From assembly GCA_022340485.1 (NCBI GenBank), contig JAJDNX010000092.1, positions 1 to 46,434 on the forward strand: a stretch of 46,434 nucleotides of DNA, read 5' to 3'. The translations under genes were made by a program, and so were the position numbers. Origin of the DNA: Gammaproteobacteria bacterium. GTDB lineage: Bacteria > Pseudomonadota > Gammaproteobacteria > UBA9214. Of this stretch, positions 34,747 through 44,572 are shown piece by piece (the stretch's first letter is position 1; every line of letters begins with the position of its first letter). The notes under the pieces are model-generated. The model ran no database searches. It saw nothing but the letters and a program-made list of their open reading frames with translations, and had not been told where the DNA came from.

Positions 34747-35931
34747 TCACACCGGTTTCACAACCCACTGACCCTGCTGATTGACCAGCAACCGGTCACA
34801 ACCCATCTCGACGGCGGCGCCTGCCTGACCGGGCAAGGCACGCACCACTCGCTCGCCTGACTGTCGCAGTGCGGTGACTGCAGACGTCAAATCCTCATCC
34901 TCACCGGCGGGTGCGAATATCGCCCCCCTGTTGTGCACAAAGGAACGCTTACTCAACTGCATCAACTCACGCAGGTCGGTGCTGAAACCGGTTGCCGGCC
35001 GTGAACGACCAAACACCTTGCCGATGGCGTCATAGCGTCCACCCCGTGCAATCTCCTGGCCGCAGCCAGGAACAAACACGGCGAACACCATGCCGGTCTG
35101 ATAGCGGTAACCACGCAATTCCGCAAGGTCAAAATACAGTGTTTCCTTGCCTGCTCGCTGTTCGATCAGTGCGGCAATGGCACCCAGGTTATCCAGCGCT
35201 GCCAGTACCGGCTCACTGGCACCGGCCAGTTGCTCTCGTGCCCGCTGCAGCACACTGCGATCACCATTAAGATCAGCCAGTGCGGCAAGTCGCTGACGCT
35301 GTCCGGCATCCCCGACAAACAGCTTGAGCATTTCTTCGATTTCGGGCACGGCCTTGCGTTGCAGCGCCTCGAAGAGTTCATTCTCCTGCTGCGCAGAAAG
35401 ACCTGCATCCCTGGCGAGCCCCCTGAAGATCCCCACATGGCCAAGGTCGATATGAATATCGGGGATCAACAGTAACTGCAGCGATTCGAGCAGCAACGTG
35501 ATGATTTCGACATCACTTTCGACACCTGCATGGCCGAACAGCTCGGCCCCAACCTGTAACGGGCTGCGAGACCCGCCAAATCCGTCATTACGCGTATGCA
35601 ATACCGTACCCAGGTAGCATAACCTGGTCGGCTCACTGCGTTGCAGGGGGTGTGCATCAATGCGCGCTGCCTGTGGCGTCATGTCGGCACGCAGCCCCAT
35701 CATGCGCCCGGTTAGTTGATCAGTCACCTTGAAGGTCTGCAAGTCCAGGTCATTGCCGGTCCCGGTCAGTAACGATTCCAGGTACTCAATCAAAGGCGGA
35801 ATGATGAGGTCATAACCCCAGCAGGAAAACAGGTCCAGTAACTCCCGCCGCGCACACTCCAGCCGCCACGCCTCCGGGGGCAATAGCTGATCAATGCCTT
35901 CCGGCAGCAACCACTGGTCTTTGGTGCTCAT
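34747..35931 (-). CDS. hisZ: ATP phosphoribosyltransferase regulatory subunit HisZ
   Basis: A 394-residue histidyl-tRNA-synthetase-like protein. It has the class II fold (GYDLIIPPLIEYLESLLTG; GLRADMTPQAARIDAH; LCYLGTVLHTRN; GRYDAIGKVFGRSRPATGFSTDLREL) but no anticodon-binding domain and a remodelled active site, as in HisZ. HisZ joins short-form HisG in the first step of histidine synthesis, so a short hisG is expected elsewhere in the genome. The location between yjeT/hflC and purA is the same as in pseudomonads. Confidence 0.95.
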   Translation of the reverse strand: MSTKDQWLLPEGIDQLLPPEAWRLECARRELLDLFSCWGYDLIIPPLIEYLESLLTGTGNDLDLQTFKVTDQLTGRMMGLRADMTPQAARIDAHPLQRSEPTRLCYLGTVLHTRNDGFGGSRSPLQVGAELFGHAGVESDVEIITLLLESLQLLLIPDIHIDLGHVGIFRGLARDAGLSAQQENELFEALQRKAVPEIEEMLKLFVGDAGQRQRLAALADLNGDRSVLQRAREQLAGASEPVLAALDNLGAIAALIEQRAGKETLYFDLAELRGYRYQTGMVFAVFVPGCGQEIARGGRYDAIGKVFGRSRPATGFSTDLRELMQLSKRSFVHNRGAIFAPAGEDEDLTSAVTALRQSGERVVRALPGQAGAAVEMGCDRLLVNQQGQWVVKPV

Positions 35932-35968
35932 GTCAAAACCATTCTTTTTCGTACAGAGGCAATTGCAA

Positions 35969-36166
35969 TCACCTTACTATTGTCAGCAGTATCACGCCGA
36001 GAATCATGCTGATAAGACCGACCATGCGCAGCGTTCTGTCATCCAGTTGTGAGACGGTCTCGAGCATCTGCCGAAGCGACCGCGGATTCAGGAACGGTAC
36101 CATGCCTTCGATTATCAGCAGCAATGCAATGGCAGCCAGCAGATCAGTCCAGATAACGTTCATCAC
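35969..36166 (-). CDS. yjeT: DUF2065 (YjeT-like) small membrane protein
   Basis: A 65-residue protein of two membrane helices (LLAAIALLLIIEGMVPFLNP and MVGLISMILGVILLTIV) joined by a short polar loop (SLRQMLETVSQLDDRTLR). It is the E. coli YjeT family, placed as there between hflC and purA. The function is unknown. Separated from hflC by a terminator and so perhaps read with hisZ. Confidence 0.92.
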   Translation of the reverse strand: MMNVIWTDLLAAIALLLIIEGMVPFLNPRSLRQMLETVSQLDDRTLRMVGLISMILGVILLTIVR

Positions 36167-36170
36167 TCAT

Positions 36171-36194
36171 AAAAAACCCGGGCATCAGCCCGGG
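36171..36194 (-). terminator. Intrinsic terminator after hflC
   Basis: CCCGGGC and GCCCGGG form a perfect seven-pair stem with a four-base loop, followed by six T on the minus strand. It ends the miaA-hfq-hflXKC transcript, 39 bases after hflC. Confidence 0.93.
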
Positions 36195-36232
36195 GAGTAA
36201 AGCTGTTCAGCATCGTTGTGACCCGCATGCAG

Positions 36233-37099
36233 TCACTTGACTGAATAATCACTGAAATACTTGAAGAACTCGCTATCGGGTTCCAGTACCAGCACATCCT
36301 GTTGGTTGGCAAACGCCTCGCGATAGGCATTCATACTGCGATAGAATTCGTAGAACTGCTGGTTTTTTTCATAAGCAGTGGCATAGATATCAGTCGCACG
36401 TGCATCACCTTCACCACGCAGGATTTCCGCATCGCGACCGGCCTCTGCAAGGATGACCGTACGCTCCCTGTCGGCAATCGCCTGAATACCCTTGGCAGCC
36501 TCCTGGCCCTGGGCGCGGTGTTCCTTGGCAATGCGTTCGCGTTCGGCACGCATACGCTGGTAGACAGAGTTACTGACCTCCGCAGGCAACTCAATCCTCT
36601 TGATGCGCACATCCACGATTTCGATGCCAAACTGCGCCACCTCGTTATTGGCCATCAGTGTCAGGTTGCTCATCATTTCGGAACGCTGATCCGACACCAC
36701 CTGCTTGATGGTGCGCTGATCAAACTCAAGCTGCAGCCCGTTGTTTACGATTTGTAACAGGCGCAGGCCTGCCTGGCGCTCGTCCCCCATGAACGAGGTG
36801 TAATACTTGGCCGTGTTCTTGATCCGCCACTTGACAAAAAAGTCGACCTCGACATTCTTTTTCTCGCCAGTCAGGAATCGCTCCGGTCGGGTGTCCAGCG
36901 TCATCACACGCTTGTCGAATTTGACGACATTATTGATCGGCCAGGGTGCCTTGAAGTGCAGACCCGGTGCGTAATCGGCCTGTACGATCTCTCCCAGCCG
37001 AAACTTGATGGCCACCTGCCGTTCATCAACAATAAACAGTGAACTCATGGCAACCAGCAAGGCCGCCGCAACCAGTAAAATTGTGATATTTTTCAACAT
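36233..37099 (-). CDS. hflC: Protease modulator HflC
   Basis: A 288-residue SPFH/prohibitin-domain protein anchored by one N-terminal helix (ITILLVAAALLVAMSSLFIV). The domain shows DERQVAIKFRLGEIVQADYAPGLHFKAPWPINNVVKFDKR, then a coiled coil rich in Ala, Glu and Arg (RMRAERERIAKEHRAQGQEA). With HflK it forms the large periplasmic cage around FtsH and limits its proteolysis of membrane proteins. The ATG overlaps the hflK TAA by one base. Confidence 0.97.
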   Translation of the reverse strand: MLKNITILLVAAALLVAMSSLFIVDERQVAIKFRLGEIVQADYAPGLHFKAPWPINNVVKFDKRVMTLDTRPERFLTGEKKNVEVDFFVKWRIKNTAKYYTSFMGDERQAGLRLLQIVNNGLQLEFDQRTIKQVVSDQRSEMMSNLTLMANNEVAQFGIEIVDVRIKRIELPAEVSNSVYQRMRAERERIAKEHRAQGQEAAKGIQAIADRERTVILAEAGRDAEILRGEGDARATDIYATAYEKNQQFYEFYRSMNAYREAFANQQDVLVLEPDSEFFKYFSDYSVK

Positions 37100-38229
37100 T
37101 AACGGCTACCTCCATCGCGGGAGGAAGTACGTCCAACCGGTGTGTTGGCGGAGGGGGATGGTGTAATCGTGATCTGTTCCTCCTCGAGGTTCGCCTCGTC
37201 AGGCAGGACTCTCTTTCCCATCAATTTGTCCAGCGGGATATACATCAGGTTGTTACCGTTCGTTACCTGTATGAGTACCTTGCTGTTATTGGCAAGCACA
37301 TACTCCATGGTCTCGAGATACATGCGTTTGCGGGTCACTTCGGGTGCCTTTTCATACTCGACCAGTGTTTGTGAAAAACGACTCGCCTCACCCTCTGCGT
37401 TGGCAATCACCTTGTCACGATAGGCCATGGCTGCCTCGCGCATGCGCGTGGCATCACCGCGTGCCTTCGGCAGGATATCAAGTGCATAGGCTTCAGCCTG
37501 GTTCCGGTAGCGTTGCTCGTCCTCCCGTGCCTTGATGGCGTCTTCGAATGCGCCCTGCACTTCCTCCGGTGGCTGCGGGTCCTGGAGGTTGACACTGGTG
37601 ATCATCAGGCCGGCCTTGTACTTGTCGAGAATGGACTGTGTCAAATCCTTGGTCTGCTGGACGATAGCACCACGCCCGCCACTCAGGAAATCATCCATCT
37701 TGATTCCACCGATAACTTCTCGCAGTGCACTTTCCGCGGCCTCCTGCAGGGTGTAATCCGGGTCGCGCACCTGGAACAGATAGTTCTCTGCATTCCGCAC
37801 CTGGTACTGCACAGCAACCTCGACCTGGACGATATTTTCATCCCTGGTCAGCATCTTGGCACGGTGACTGATGGTACGCAGGTTGTCGACATCCACCTTG
37901 TCAACGGTGTCGATACCACGCATGATCCAGTGCGGTCCTGGCCCGGTTATGGTGTGGAACTTACCGAAGCGCAATACCACACCGCGTTCGGCCGGCTCGA
38001 TGATATAAATTCCGAATAATACCCAGGCCAGCACAGCAACAATGGCCAACATACCAAAGTTTAGTGGCATGCCAGTGCCTTTACCCCCGCTGCCGCCACC
38101 TTTGCCGCCAAAGAATTTATTCATCCTGTCACGCATCTTGCGTGCCAGTTCATCGAGGTCAGGGGGGCCATCATTGCCACCGCCTCCCCACGGATCCTTG
38201 TTACCGCCGCCCGGTTCATTCCAAGCCAT
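37099..38229 (-). CDS. hflK: Protease modulator HflK
   Basis: A 376-residue partner of HflC. The Gly-rich cytoplasmic start (MAWNEPGGGNKDPWGGGG) is typical. One membrane helix (MLAIVAVLAWVLFGIYII) is followed by the SPFH domain (EPAERGVVLRFGKFHTITGPGPHWI) and a helical region (RYRNQAEAYALDILPKARGDA). It ends in a flexible Thr/Ser/Pro tail. It follows hflX by 70 bases. Confidence 0.97.
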   Translation of the reverse strand: MAWNEPGGGNKDPWGGGGNDGPPDLDELARKMRDRMNKFFGGKGGGSGGKGTGMPLNFGMLAIVAVLAWVLFGIYIIEPAERGVVLRFGKFHTITGPGPHWIMRGIDTVDKVDVDNLRTISHRAKMLTRDENIVQVEVAVQYQVRNAENYLFQVRDPDYTLQEAAESALREVIGGIKMDDFLSGGRGAIVQQTKDLTQSILDKYKAGLMITSVNLQDPQPPEEVQGAFEDAIKAREDEQRYRNQAEAYALDILPKARGDATRMREAAMAYRDKVIANAEGEASRFSQTLVEYEKAPEVTRKRMYLETMEYVLANNSKVLIQVTNGNNLMYIPLDKLMGKRVLPDEANLEEEQITITPSPSANTPVGRTSSRDGGSR

Positions 38230-38299
38230 ACATTACTCCATTTTTAGACCAAAACCAGGCGCATGCCGGCAGCAGCATGAACCAGTGTAATGGGTTAGT

Positions 38300-39619
38300 T
38301 TAAGAAGCTTGCGCAGTGCCCGCAACAATATCGACGGAATCTGCCCTGTGAAAATCGCAGCCTCCACCGGCATCGCGGATAATCTTGTCTATGTTTCGTT
38401 GCGCCATACAGATTTCAAGCCACCAGCTACCCTGCTCATCAACGTGTTCCGACATCACCTGTCCGACCTCATAAAGCGAGGAACGGGTGCGTCCGGCATC
38501 CACCGGCAAGTGCAGCCAGCCATGCACCTGAGTACCGTGAAAATGCGATGTAAGGGCTTCTGCCAGCAGATCGAGGCCTGCACCTGTGACTGCAGATACC
38601 CACACCCGGTCTACCCGGCCGTCATCCAGATACTCAATACGGGGTTCGCTACCGGAAAGATCGATCTTGTTAAAAACCCTTATCTGGGGCACGTCAGCGG
38701 CACCAATCTCCTGCAACACCACGTTCACCTGGTCGATGTGTGCATGCCTTTCCGGGTCATTCGCATCCACTACGTGTAACAGCAGGTCAGCCGTACGGGT
38801 CTCTTCCAGGGTGGCTCGAAAAGCGGCCACCAGGTCGTGTGGCAGATGCCTGATAAAGCCCACCGTATCCGCGAGCACCAGTGGTCCCACACCCGTCACG
38901 TCCACACGGCGCAAGGTCGGGTCGAGCGTGGCAAACAGCTGGTCGGCCACGAACGCATCCGCGCCGGTCAGGGTATTAAACAGGGTGGACTTGCCGGCAT
39001 TGGTATAACCCACCAGGGATACCGAAGGCACATCGGCACGGTGTCGTGCCCGGCGCCCCTGGTGACGCTGTCGTTCCACCTTGTCAAGACGCTGGTTGAT
39101 CATCTTGATACGCGCATTGATCATTCGTCGATCGGATTCCAGCTGGGTTTCACCCGGTCCACGCAACCCGATACCGCCCTTCTGCCGTTCAAGGTGGGTC
39201 CAGCCCCGCACCAGGCGTGTGGACAAGTGCCGCAACTGTGCCAACTCGACCTGTAGCTTGCCTTCAAAGGTTCGTGCACGTTGCGCAAATATGTCGAGTA
39301 TCAACCCGGTACGCGCAACCACACGGCATGAGAGCAACCGCTCCAGGTTGCGTTCCTGGGTCGCGCTCAGCGGGTGATTGAAGATGACCAGATCTGCCTG
39401 GTGATTCTGTACCGCGGCCAGTATTTCATCCGCCTTGCCCTGACCAACGAATAACCGCGAGTCCGGCGCAGCACGCGTGCCAGTCACCGTGGCAACGGCT
39501 GTTGCCCCGGCGGATGCGACTAGTTCGGTGAACTCCTGCAGATCCTCCTGACCGGCGCCATCGGGACAATTAACATGGACCAGAACGGCCCGCTCACCAC
39601 TATCGGGGCGTTCGAACAA
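38300..39619 (-). CDS. hflX: Ribosome-rescue GTPase HflX
   Basis: A 439-residue GTPase that splits stalled 70S ribosomes under stress such as heat. The N-terminal nucleotide-binding domain has LVIFNHPLSATQERNLERLL, and the subdomain before the G domain carries GGIGLRGPGETQLESDRR. The G domain shows VSLVGYTNAGKSTLFNTLTGA, DTVGFIRHLPHDLVAAF and VFNKIDL. The start is TTG at 39619 giving MFERPDSGERAVLVHV, which matches relatives; no ATG lies nearby. It follows hfq by about 30 bases. Confidence 0.97.
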   Translation of the reverse strand: MFERPDSGERAVLVHVNCPDGAGQEDLQEFTELVASAGATAVATVTGTRAAPDSRLFVGQGKADEILAAVQNHQADLVIFNHPLSATQERNLERLLSCRVVARTGLILDIFAQRARTFEGKLQVELAQLRHLSTRLVRGWTHLERQKGGIGLRGPGETQLESDRRMINARIKMINQRLDKVERQRHQGRRARHRADVPSVSLVGYTNAGKSTLFNTLTGADAFVADQLFATLDPTLRRVDVTGVGPLVLADTVGFIRHLPHDLVAAFRATLEETRTADLLLHVVDANDPERHAHIDQVNVVLQEIGAADVPQIRVFNKIDLSGSEPRIEYLDDGRVDRVWVSAVTGAGLDLLAEALTSHFHGTQVHGWLHLPVDAGRTRSSLYEVGQVMSEHVDEQGSWWLEICMAQRNIDKIIRDAGGGCDFHRADSVDIVAGTAQAS

Positions 39620-39648
39620 ACAGGCACCCCGTACTTTGTTTATTGAAT

Positions 39649-39906
39649 TCAGGCATTCCCTGCCTGATGTTCATCGGTTGTGTCATCCGACCCCGGCAGG
39701 CGGACATTACGCGCCGGCACCACGGTCGAAATAGCATGTTTGTAGACCATCTGACTAACTGCATTCTTTAAAAGTACAACAAATTGATCAAATGACTCAA
39801 TCTGGCCCTGCAATTTGATGCCGTTGACCAGATAAATCGAAACCGGGACTCGCTCTTTGCGCAAGGCATTCAGAAATGGGTCCTGCAAAGATTGTCCTCT
39901 ATTCAT
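39649..39906 (-). CDS. hfq: RNA chaperone Hfq
   Basis: An 85-residue Sm-like hexameric chaperone that pairs small RNAs with mRNAs. The Sm1 motif ([37 protein letters not shown]) and Sm2 motif ([15 protein letters not shown]) are exact. An acidic short C-terminal tail (DDTTDEHQ) follows. AAAGGAG lies before the ATG. Its own promoter may lie in the AT-rich 110-base gap to miaA (a TTGAAA occurs there), but no clear -10 was found. Confidence 0.99.
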   Translation of the reverse strand: MNRGQSLQDPFLNALRKERVPVSIYLVNGIKLQGQIESFDQFVVLLKNAVSQMVYKHAISTVVPARNVRLPGSDDTTDEHQAGNA

Positions 39907-40016
39907 GTCGATACTCCTTTTTCTTGTTCCGTATACAGCAATATTGTGATTATTGCATTCCTTTTCAACACAGACCTTATCTATCCTGCGCGAATGATAC
40001 TAAATTTTCAGAACAA

Positions 40017-40997
40017 TCACATACTTAATTTATTATCCCGGCCATCGTTTCCAAGCCAGTCGTCGATTACCCGGCAAACCCCTTCCAGAACATGACGGTC
40101 CTCGGCGACAAAGCTTTGCAGGCCGGTTTCACCCCGCAGCCAGGTCAGTTGACGCTTGGCATACTGGCGGGTCGCGACGATCGCCTGCTCGATCATTGCC
40201 TCATACGGCAGCTTGCCGGAGAGATAGCGCCATACCTGACGATAACCGACCGCACGCATGGCAGGAAGTTCAGCGCTCAAATCACCACGCTCGAACAGTT
40301 TTCTGACTTCCTCGAGCAGCCCCTCTGCCAGCATCTGCCGGAATCGTGCCGCTATCCGGTCATGCAGCAGTAACCGGTTTGCGGGTATCAACGCCAGTTT
40401 CAGCACCCGGTAAGGCAATTCCGTTACCGCCTGTTGCGCATGCAAGGTACTCATGGGCTGTCCGCTGAGTTCGTAAACTTCCAGTGCCCGCTGGATGCGT
40501 TGTGGATCCGTCGCATGAATCCTCGCCGCCGATTTTGGATCAACCGCTGCGAGGCGCGCATGTAGGGTACCCCAACCGTCGCGCTCCGCTGCAGCTTCCA
40601 GGCGTGCGCGAATATCCGGATCCGCAGCCGGCATGGCAGACAGGCCAAACTGCAATGCCCGAAAATACAGGAACGTCCCTCCTACCAGTAAGGGTATGCA
40701 GCCCCGGGTTGTGATCTCTGCCATTGCCTGCAGTGCATCTTCGCGAAATTCCGCGGCCGAGTACGGTACCGAGGGATCACGGATATCGATCAGGTGGTGC
40801 GGTGCAACCGTTAGCAACTCTGCATCCGGCTTTGCCGTACCAATCGACATATCCCGGTACACCAGCGCGGAATCGACACTGATAATCTCCATTGGATAGC
40901 GCTTCACCAGCTCAACCGCCAGCGCCGTCTTGCCGGACGCAGTTGGTCCCATGAGGAAGATCGCCGCTGGATGAGTGGTGGTCCTGTTTACTTGCAT
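40017..40997 (-). CDS. miaA: tRNA dimethylallyltransferase MiaA
   Basis: A 326-residue enzyme adding the isopentenyl group to A37 of tRNAs reading UNN codons. The P-loop is [19 protein letters not shown]. Others are [49 protein letters not shown] and the late [14 protein letters not shown]. The start at 40997 (MQVNRT) fits the family; the longer frame to 41066 adds an unrelated low-complexity stretch. It lies between mutL and hfq as in E. coli. Confidence 0.97.
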   Translation of the reverse strand: MQVNRTTTHPAAIFLMGPTASGKTALAVELVKRYPMEIISVDSALVYRDMSIGTAKPDAELLTVAPHHLIDIRDPSVPYSAAEFREDALQAMAEITTRGCIPLLVGGTFLYFRALQFGLSAMPAADPDIRARLEAAAERDGWGTLHARLAAVDPKSAARIHATDPQRIQRALEVYELSGQPMSTLHAQQAVTELPYRVLKLALIPANRLLLHDRIAARFRQMLAEGLLEEVRKLFERGDLSAELPAMRAVGYRQVWRYLSGKLPYEAMIEQAIVATRQYAKRQLTWLRGETGLQSFVAEDRHVLEGVCRVIDDWLGNDGRDNKLSM

Positions 40998-41131
40998 GCG
41001 GAACCGCTGCCCCCCTTCGGGAGAGGACCGGGGAAAGGGGCTTTCATAGCATAGCTGCCTGATCAAATCGCCTCTTCCTGGTCATCTTCCGCAGGGTGAA
41101 GGAATACGCTTGGTTTATTCGACGACGGAAG

Positions 41132-42919
41132 TTATCTGCCACGCTGGAACAGCTTATCCAGCTCCGCCAGGCTGATCTGCACCCAGGTGGGACGGCCGTG
41201 ATTGCATTGCCCGCTGCGTTCGGTGACTTCCATCTCGCGTAACAAGGCATTCATCTCCTCCATGCCGAGACGGCGATTGGCACGCACCGAGCCGTGACAG
41301 GCCATGGTTGACAGCAGTTCGTTGACAGAATCCTGGATTCGATGACTGCGCCCATGCTCCAGCAGGTCGGACAACACATCACGCACCAGCGTCGCAACAT
41401 CCGCCTCGCGCAACAGGGCCGGTACCTGACGAACCATGACCCGCTCGGGGCCAAGACGGTCAATCTCGAAACCCAGGGTGGCAAACCAGTCCTGTCGCCG
41501 CTCGCAGATGTCGGCTTCCCGCTGACTGACATCCAGACTGACTGGCACCAGCAACGGTTGCATGCGAATGCCCTCGCCCTGCTCCGCACTTTTCAGACCT
41601 TCGTAGGTGATCCGCTCATGTGCGGCATGCATGTCCACCAGCACCAGTCCGCCACGATTCTGGGCGAGAATATACACCCCGTGTAACTGTGCCAGCGCGA
41701 AGCCCAGTGGAAACTCGTCCGGCATGGGCGCTGCAACCGCGGCCGCTGCGGATTCAAACGGAAGTACAGCTGCTTGCGGATGCAAGGCTGCATAGCGCGA
41801 TACCTGCTCCTGTACACCCAGTGACATCCTCCCTTGTAATGGTACCTCACCCTTTGCCGTCGTGAGGCGCAATGCATCCAGCGACCTTGCAGGTTGTGGT
41901 AGCGGTTGATCACTGGCAGGGCGCAGTTGTGCAAGTGCTTCATGCAGGGTCCTGAACAGGTAATCATGCACCAGGCGGCTGTCACGAAAGCGAACCTCAT
42001 GCTTGGTTGGGTGTGCATTCACATCCACCGAGGCCGGATCAATCTCCAGGAACAACACATAGGCAGGGTGCCGCCCGTGAAACAACACGTCCTGGTATGC
42101 CTGGCGAATGGCATGCGAGACCAGCTTGTCACGCACCATGCGATTATTCACATAAAAGAACTGCAAGTCGGCCTGGCTGCGGGAAAACGTCGGCTGCGCC
42201 ACCCAACCATGCAGGGACAGGCCGGCGGCCGCGTGTTGGATGTAAATGGCCTGTTCAACAAAGGCCTTGCCACATAACTCGGCAACACGTCGCTGTTGCT
42301 GCTCGTGGGTATGGGCACCCGGCAGGTGAAAAACAGTCCGCTGGTTATGCTGCAGCCTGAAGGCAACGGGAAAACAACTCAGAGCAATGCGCCGTACCAC
42401 ATCTTCAATATGCCTGAACTCAGTCGTCTCGGTGCGCAGGAACTTGCGGCGCGCCGGAGTATTGAAAAACAGGTCCCTAACATCAACCGTGGTGCCGGGT
42501 GTATGCGCAACCGGGGCAGTCTCCAGTGACTGATCGGAGCCATCGCCGCGCACTGTCCAGCCGCTGTCTGCCGATGCGGTCCGCGAGCTGAGCTGCAGGC
42601 GTGACACCGACGCGATGCTTGGCAGGGCCTCACCGCGGAATCCCAAGCTGCTGATCTGCTCAAGGTCCTGCAAGGAAGCGATCTTGCTGGTCGCGTGACG
42701 TGACAGTGCCAGCGACAGCTCGGCCTGCTGTATACCGGTGCCATCGTCACGCACCCGAATGCGTTGTTTTCCGCCCTGCTCGATATCCACCTCGACGCCC
42801 TGTGCGCCGGCATCGATGCTGTTCTCCAGCAGTTCCTTGACCACGGATGCAGGTCGTTCAATGACCTCACCGGCCGCAATCTGGTTGACGAGTTGTGAAG
42901 GGAGAACCTGGATAGGCAT
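41132..42919 (-). CDS. mutL: DNA mismatch repair protein MutL (endonuclease type)
   Basis: A 595-residue GHKL ATPase that couples MutS to strand removal. The N-terminal half has [38 protein letters not shown]-type [25 protein letters not shown] and [11 protein letters not shown]. The C-terminal domain carries [12 protein letters not shown], matching DxHA(x)2E(x)4E of nicking MutL proteins (Met for Gln, as in Pseudomonas), and the late metal-site motif CNHGRPT. A system without MutH/Dam-directed nicking is therefore likely; this rests on motif reading. Confidence 0.97.
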   Translation of the reverse strand: MPIQVLPSQLVNQIAAGEVIERPASVVKELLENSIDAGAQGVEVDIEQGGKQRIRVRDDGTGIQQAELSLALSRHATSKIASLQDLEQISSLGFRGEALPSIASVSRLQLSSRTASADSGWTVRGDGSDQSLETAPVAHTPGTTVDVRDLFFNTPARRKFLRTETTEFRHIEDVVRRIALSCFPVAFRLQHNQRTVFHLPGAHTHEQQQRRVAELCGKAFVEQAIYIQHAAAGLSLHGWVAQPTFSRSQADLQFFYVNNRMVRDKLVSHAIRQAYQDVLFHGRHPAYVLFLEIDPASVDVNAHPTKHEVRFRDSRLVHDYLFRTLHEALAQLRPASDQPLPQPARSLDALRLTTAKGEVPLQGRMSLGVQEQVSRYAALHPQAAVLPFESAAAAVAAPMPDEFPLGFALAQLHGVYILAQNRGGLVLVDMHAAHERITYEGLKSAEQGEGIRMQPLLVPVSLDVSQREADICERRQDWFATLGFEIDRLGPERVMVRQVPALLREADVATLVRDVLSDLLEHGRSHRIQDSVNELLSTMACHGSVRANRRLGMEEMNALLREMEVTERSGQCNHGRPTWVQISLAELDKLFQRGR

Positions 42920-43065
42920 GAATCAATTCGAGCGCTGGCGACAGGCGTTGATGATACTGCCAGTAGGCGTCATAGAGAAGTACGCGGGTGATTTATGCGT
43001 GGATGAGGAGTTGCAATGCCCCTCACAGTGACGCGGAAGCCCCTGACCCAGTTAGCAATATGCAG

Positions 43066-44472
43066 TTAGCTACCACGCATTGGCGGGATACGCAAGGTAT
43101 CACCGACACGCAGCTGATCGGATTTCAGGCTGTTAAAACCACGCAGGCTGTTCAGATTCACCTGGTAGGCTGCGGCGATCTCGCTCAGGGTATCCCCGGA
43201 CTTGACCGTATGCTTACGGGCCACTCTCAGCGTACCGGGCGGCGGGTGATTGTCAAAATAGTCACGAATGCCGCTGAGCATGGCCTGCGCGAGCTTTGCC
43301 TGGTGCTTGCTGTTGCGCAGGTTGTCTTCTTCCGCCGGATTGGAAATAAAGGCAGTCTCCACCAGAATCGAGGGGATATCCGGCGATTTAAGTACCACAA
43401 AACCGGCCCTCTGCACACTGGACTTGTGAGTTTTACCCAAGCGCTTCAGCTCAGTGAGCATGTTCGAGGCGACCTCATGACTGGCGGCAATGGATGCCGA
43501 CTGCGACAGATCCAGCAACACTCCGGCCAGTACGTCATCCTTGTCATCGAGACTGACGCCACCGGCCAGGTCGGCGGCATTTTCCTTGGCCGCGATCCAG
43601 CGCGCCATTTCGGAGGATGCGCCGTTACGAGACAGCACGAACACAGACGAGCCGCGCGCACGCTGGTCACGAAAGGCATCGGCATGGATCGAAAGGAACA
43701 GGTCGGCATTGTGTTTACGAGCCTTGTCAATACGCTGACGCAATCCCACATAGTAGTCGCCTTCACGTATCAACACCGGTCGCATACCCGGTTCCTTCTC
43801 AATGAGTGCAGCCAGCTTGCGTGCGATCTCCAGCACCACCGTCTTTTCACGGGTACCGCGCCGCCCGATGGCACCCGGATCCTCACCACCGTGCCCGGCA
43901 TCAATGGCAATGACCAGTTCACGCAAGCTCGCGGTACTCACAGTGACGCTGGCTGCGGCAGCAGCAGTTGTTGTCTTTACCGGTGCGGGATTGTCCGGCT
44001 TGCTGGCAGGTGTCGAAACGGTTGAGGAATCGGCCAGGTTTCCTCCCTGGTCTAATTCATAGAGATCGATGACCAGCCGGTGACCATACTGTTTATTGGG
44101 TTTCAGGCTAAATGCCTTTGGCTTCGCACCTTGCGTCAGGTCGAGCACGATACGCAGGGTGTCCTTGTCCTTATGCGCCGTGCGAACCCCTTTAACCAAA
44201 CCACCGGAGGTTTGCGCTGCCTTCATGGATGTTGCAACACGTGCGGACGCGACATCGATGACAAGTCGATCGGGATTCTGCAAGGAAAAGATCTTATGGG
44301 TCACGGAACTGCTGGTATCAAACACCACGCGGGTATGATCGGGGGCCGCCCATAGGCGAACCCCTTTTAAATCAACAACCTCAGCACACACTGCCGCCTG
44401 CCCGGCGAGCCAGATACATAGCCCTGCGAGCAACCGGAGCACCTGGGGTCGTGTTTGTGATACCCTATACAT
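43066..44472 (-). CDS. amiC: N-acetylmuramoyl-L-alanine amidase (AmiB/AmiC type)
   Basis: A 468-residue periplasmic enzyme that cleaves the peptide from murein glycan during cell separation. The signal peptide (LRLLAGLCIWLAGQAAVCA) precedes an AMIN domain (VVDLKGVRLWAAPDHTRVVFDTS; RLVIDVASARV). The zinc amidase domain (VIAIDAGHGGEDPGAIG; EKTVVLEIARKL; LFLSIHADAF; SILVETAFISNPAEE) has its His/Glu ligands. It ends in a LysM repeat (HTVKSGDTLSEIAAAYQVNL). It likely has a regulatory helix between motifs controlled by EnvC/NlpD-like activators. A promoter lies directly upstream. Confidence 0.95.
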   Translation of the reverse strand: MYRVSQTRPQVLRLLAGLCIWLAGQAAVCAEVVDLKGVRLWAAPDHTRVVFDTSSSVTHKIFSLQNPDRLVIDVASARVATSMKAAQTSGGLVKGVRTAHKDKDTLRIVLDLTQGAKPKAFSLKPNKQYGHRLVIDLYELDQGGNLADSSTVSTPASKPDNPAPVKTTTAAAAASVTVSTASLRELVIAIDAGHGGEDPGAIGRRGTREKTVVLEIARKLAALIEKEPGMRPVLIREGDYYVGLRQRIDKARKHNADLFLSIHADAFRDQRARGSSVFVLSRNGASSEMARWIAAKENAADLAGGVSLDDKDDVLAGVLLDLSQSASIAASHEVASNMLTELKRLGKTHKSSVQRAGFVVLKSPDIPSILVETAFISNPAEEDNLRNSKHQAKLAQAMLSGIRDYFDNHPPPGTLRVARKHTVKSGDTLSEIAAAYQVNLNSLRGFNSLKSDQLRVGDTLRIPPMRGS

Positions 44473-44480
44473 TGCGTGGG

Positions 44481-44510
44481 ATTCTAGCCATAATTTACAG
44501 ATAAATGCAA
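44481..44510 (-). promoter_or_regulatory. Promoter abutting amiC
   Basis: TTGCAT (44510-44505), an 18-base spacer and TAGAAT (44486-44481). The -10 ends nine bases before the amiC ATG, so the predicted transcript would start within a few bases of the start codon. Confidence 0.5.
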
Positions 44511-44572
44511 GAAATACTGTTTAAACTCTTTGGGATGGCGTCAAAAGATGAACACCAATCGAGATAACCGTC

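Noticed and set aside
40978-41066. Extended N-terminus of MiaA and GC-rich inverted repeat near 41000-41040
   Set aside because: The extra residues do not fit the family. The repeat resembles the one near 940 only in GC runs, not in sequence, so no dispersed repeat family is claimed.
42988-44025. 345-codon plus-strand frame opposite amiC
   Set aside because: Antisense to a well-supported amidase; no domain recognised.
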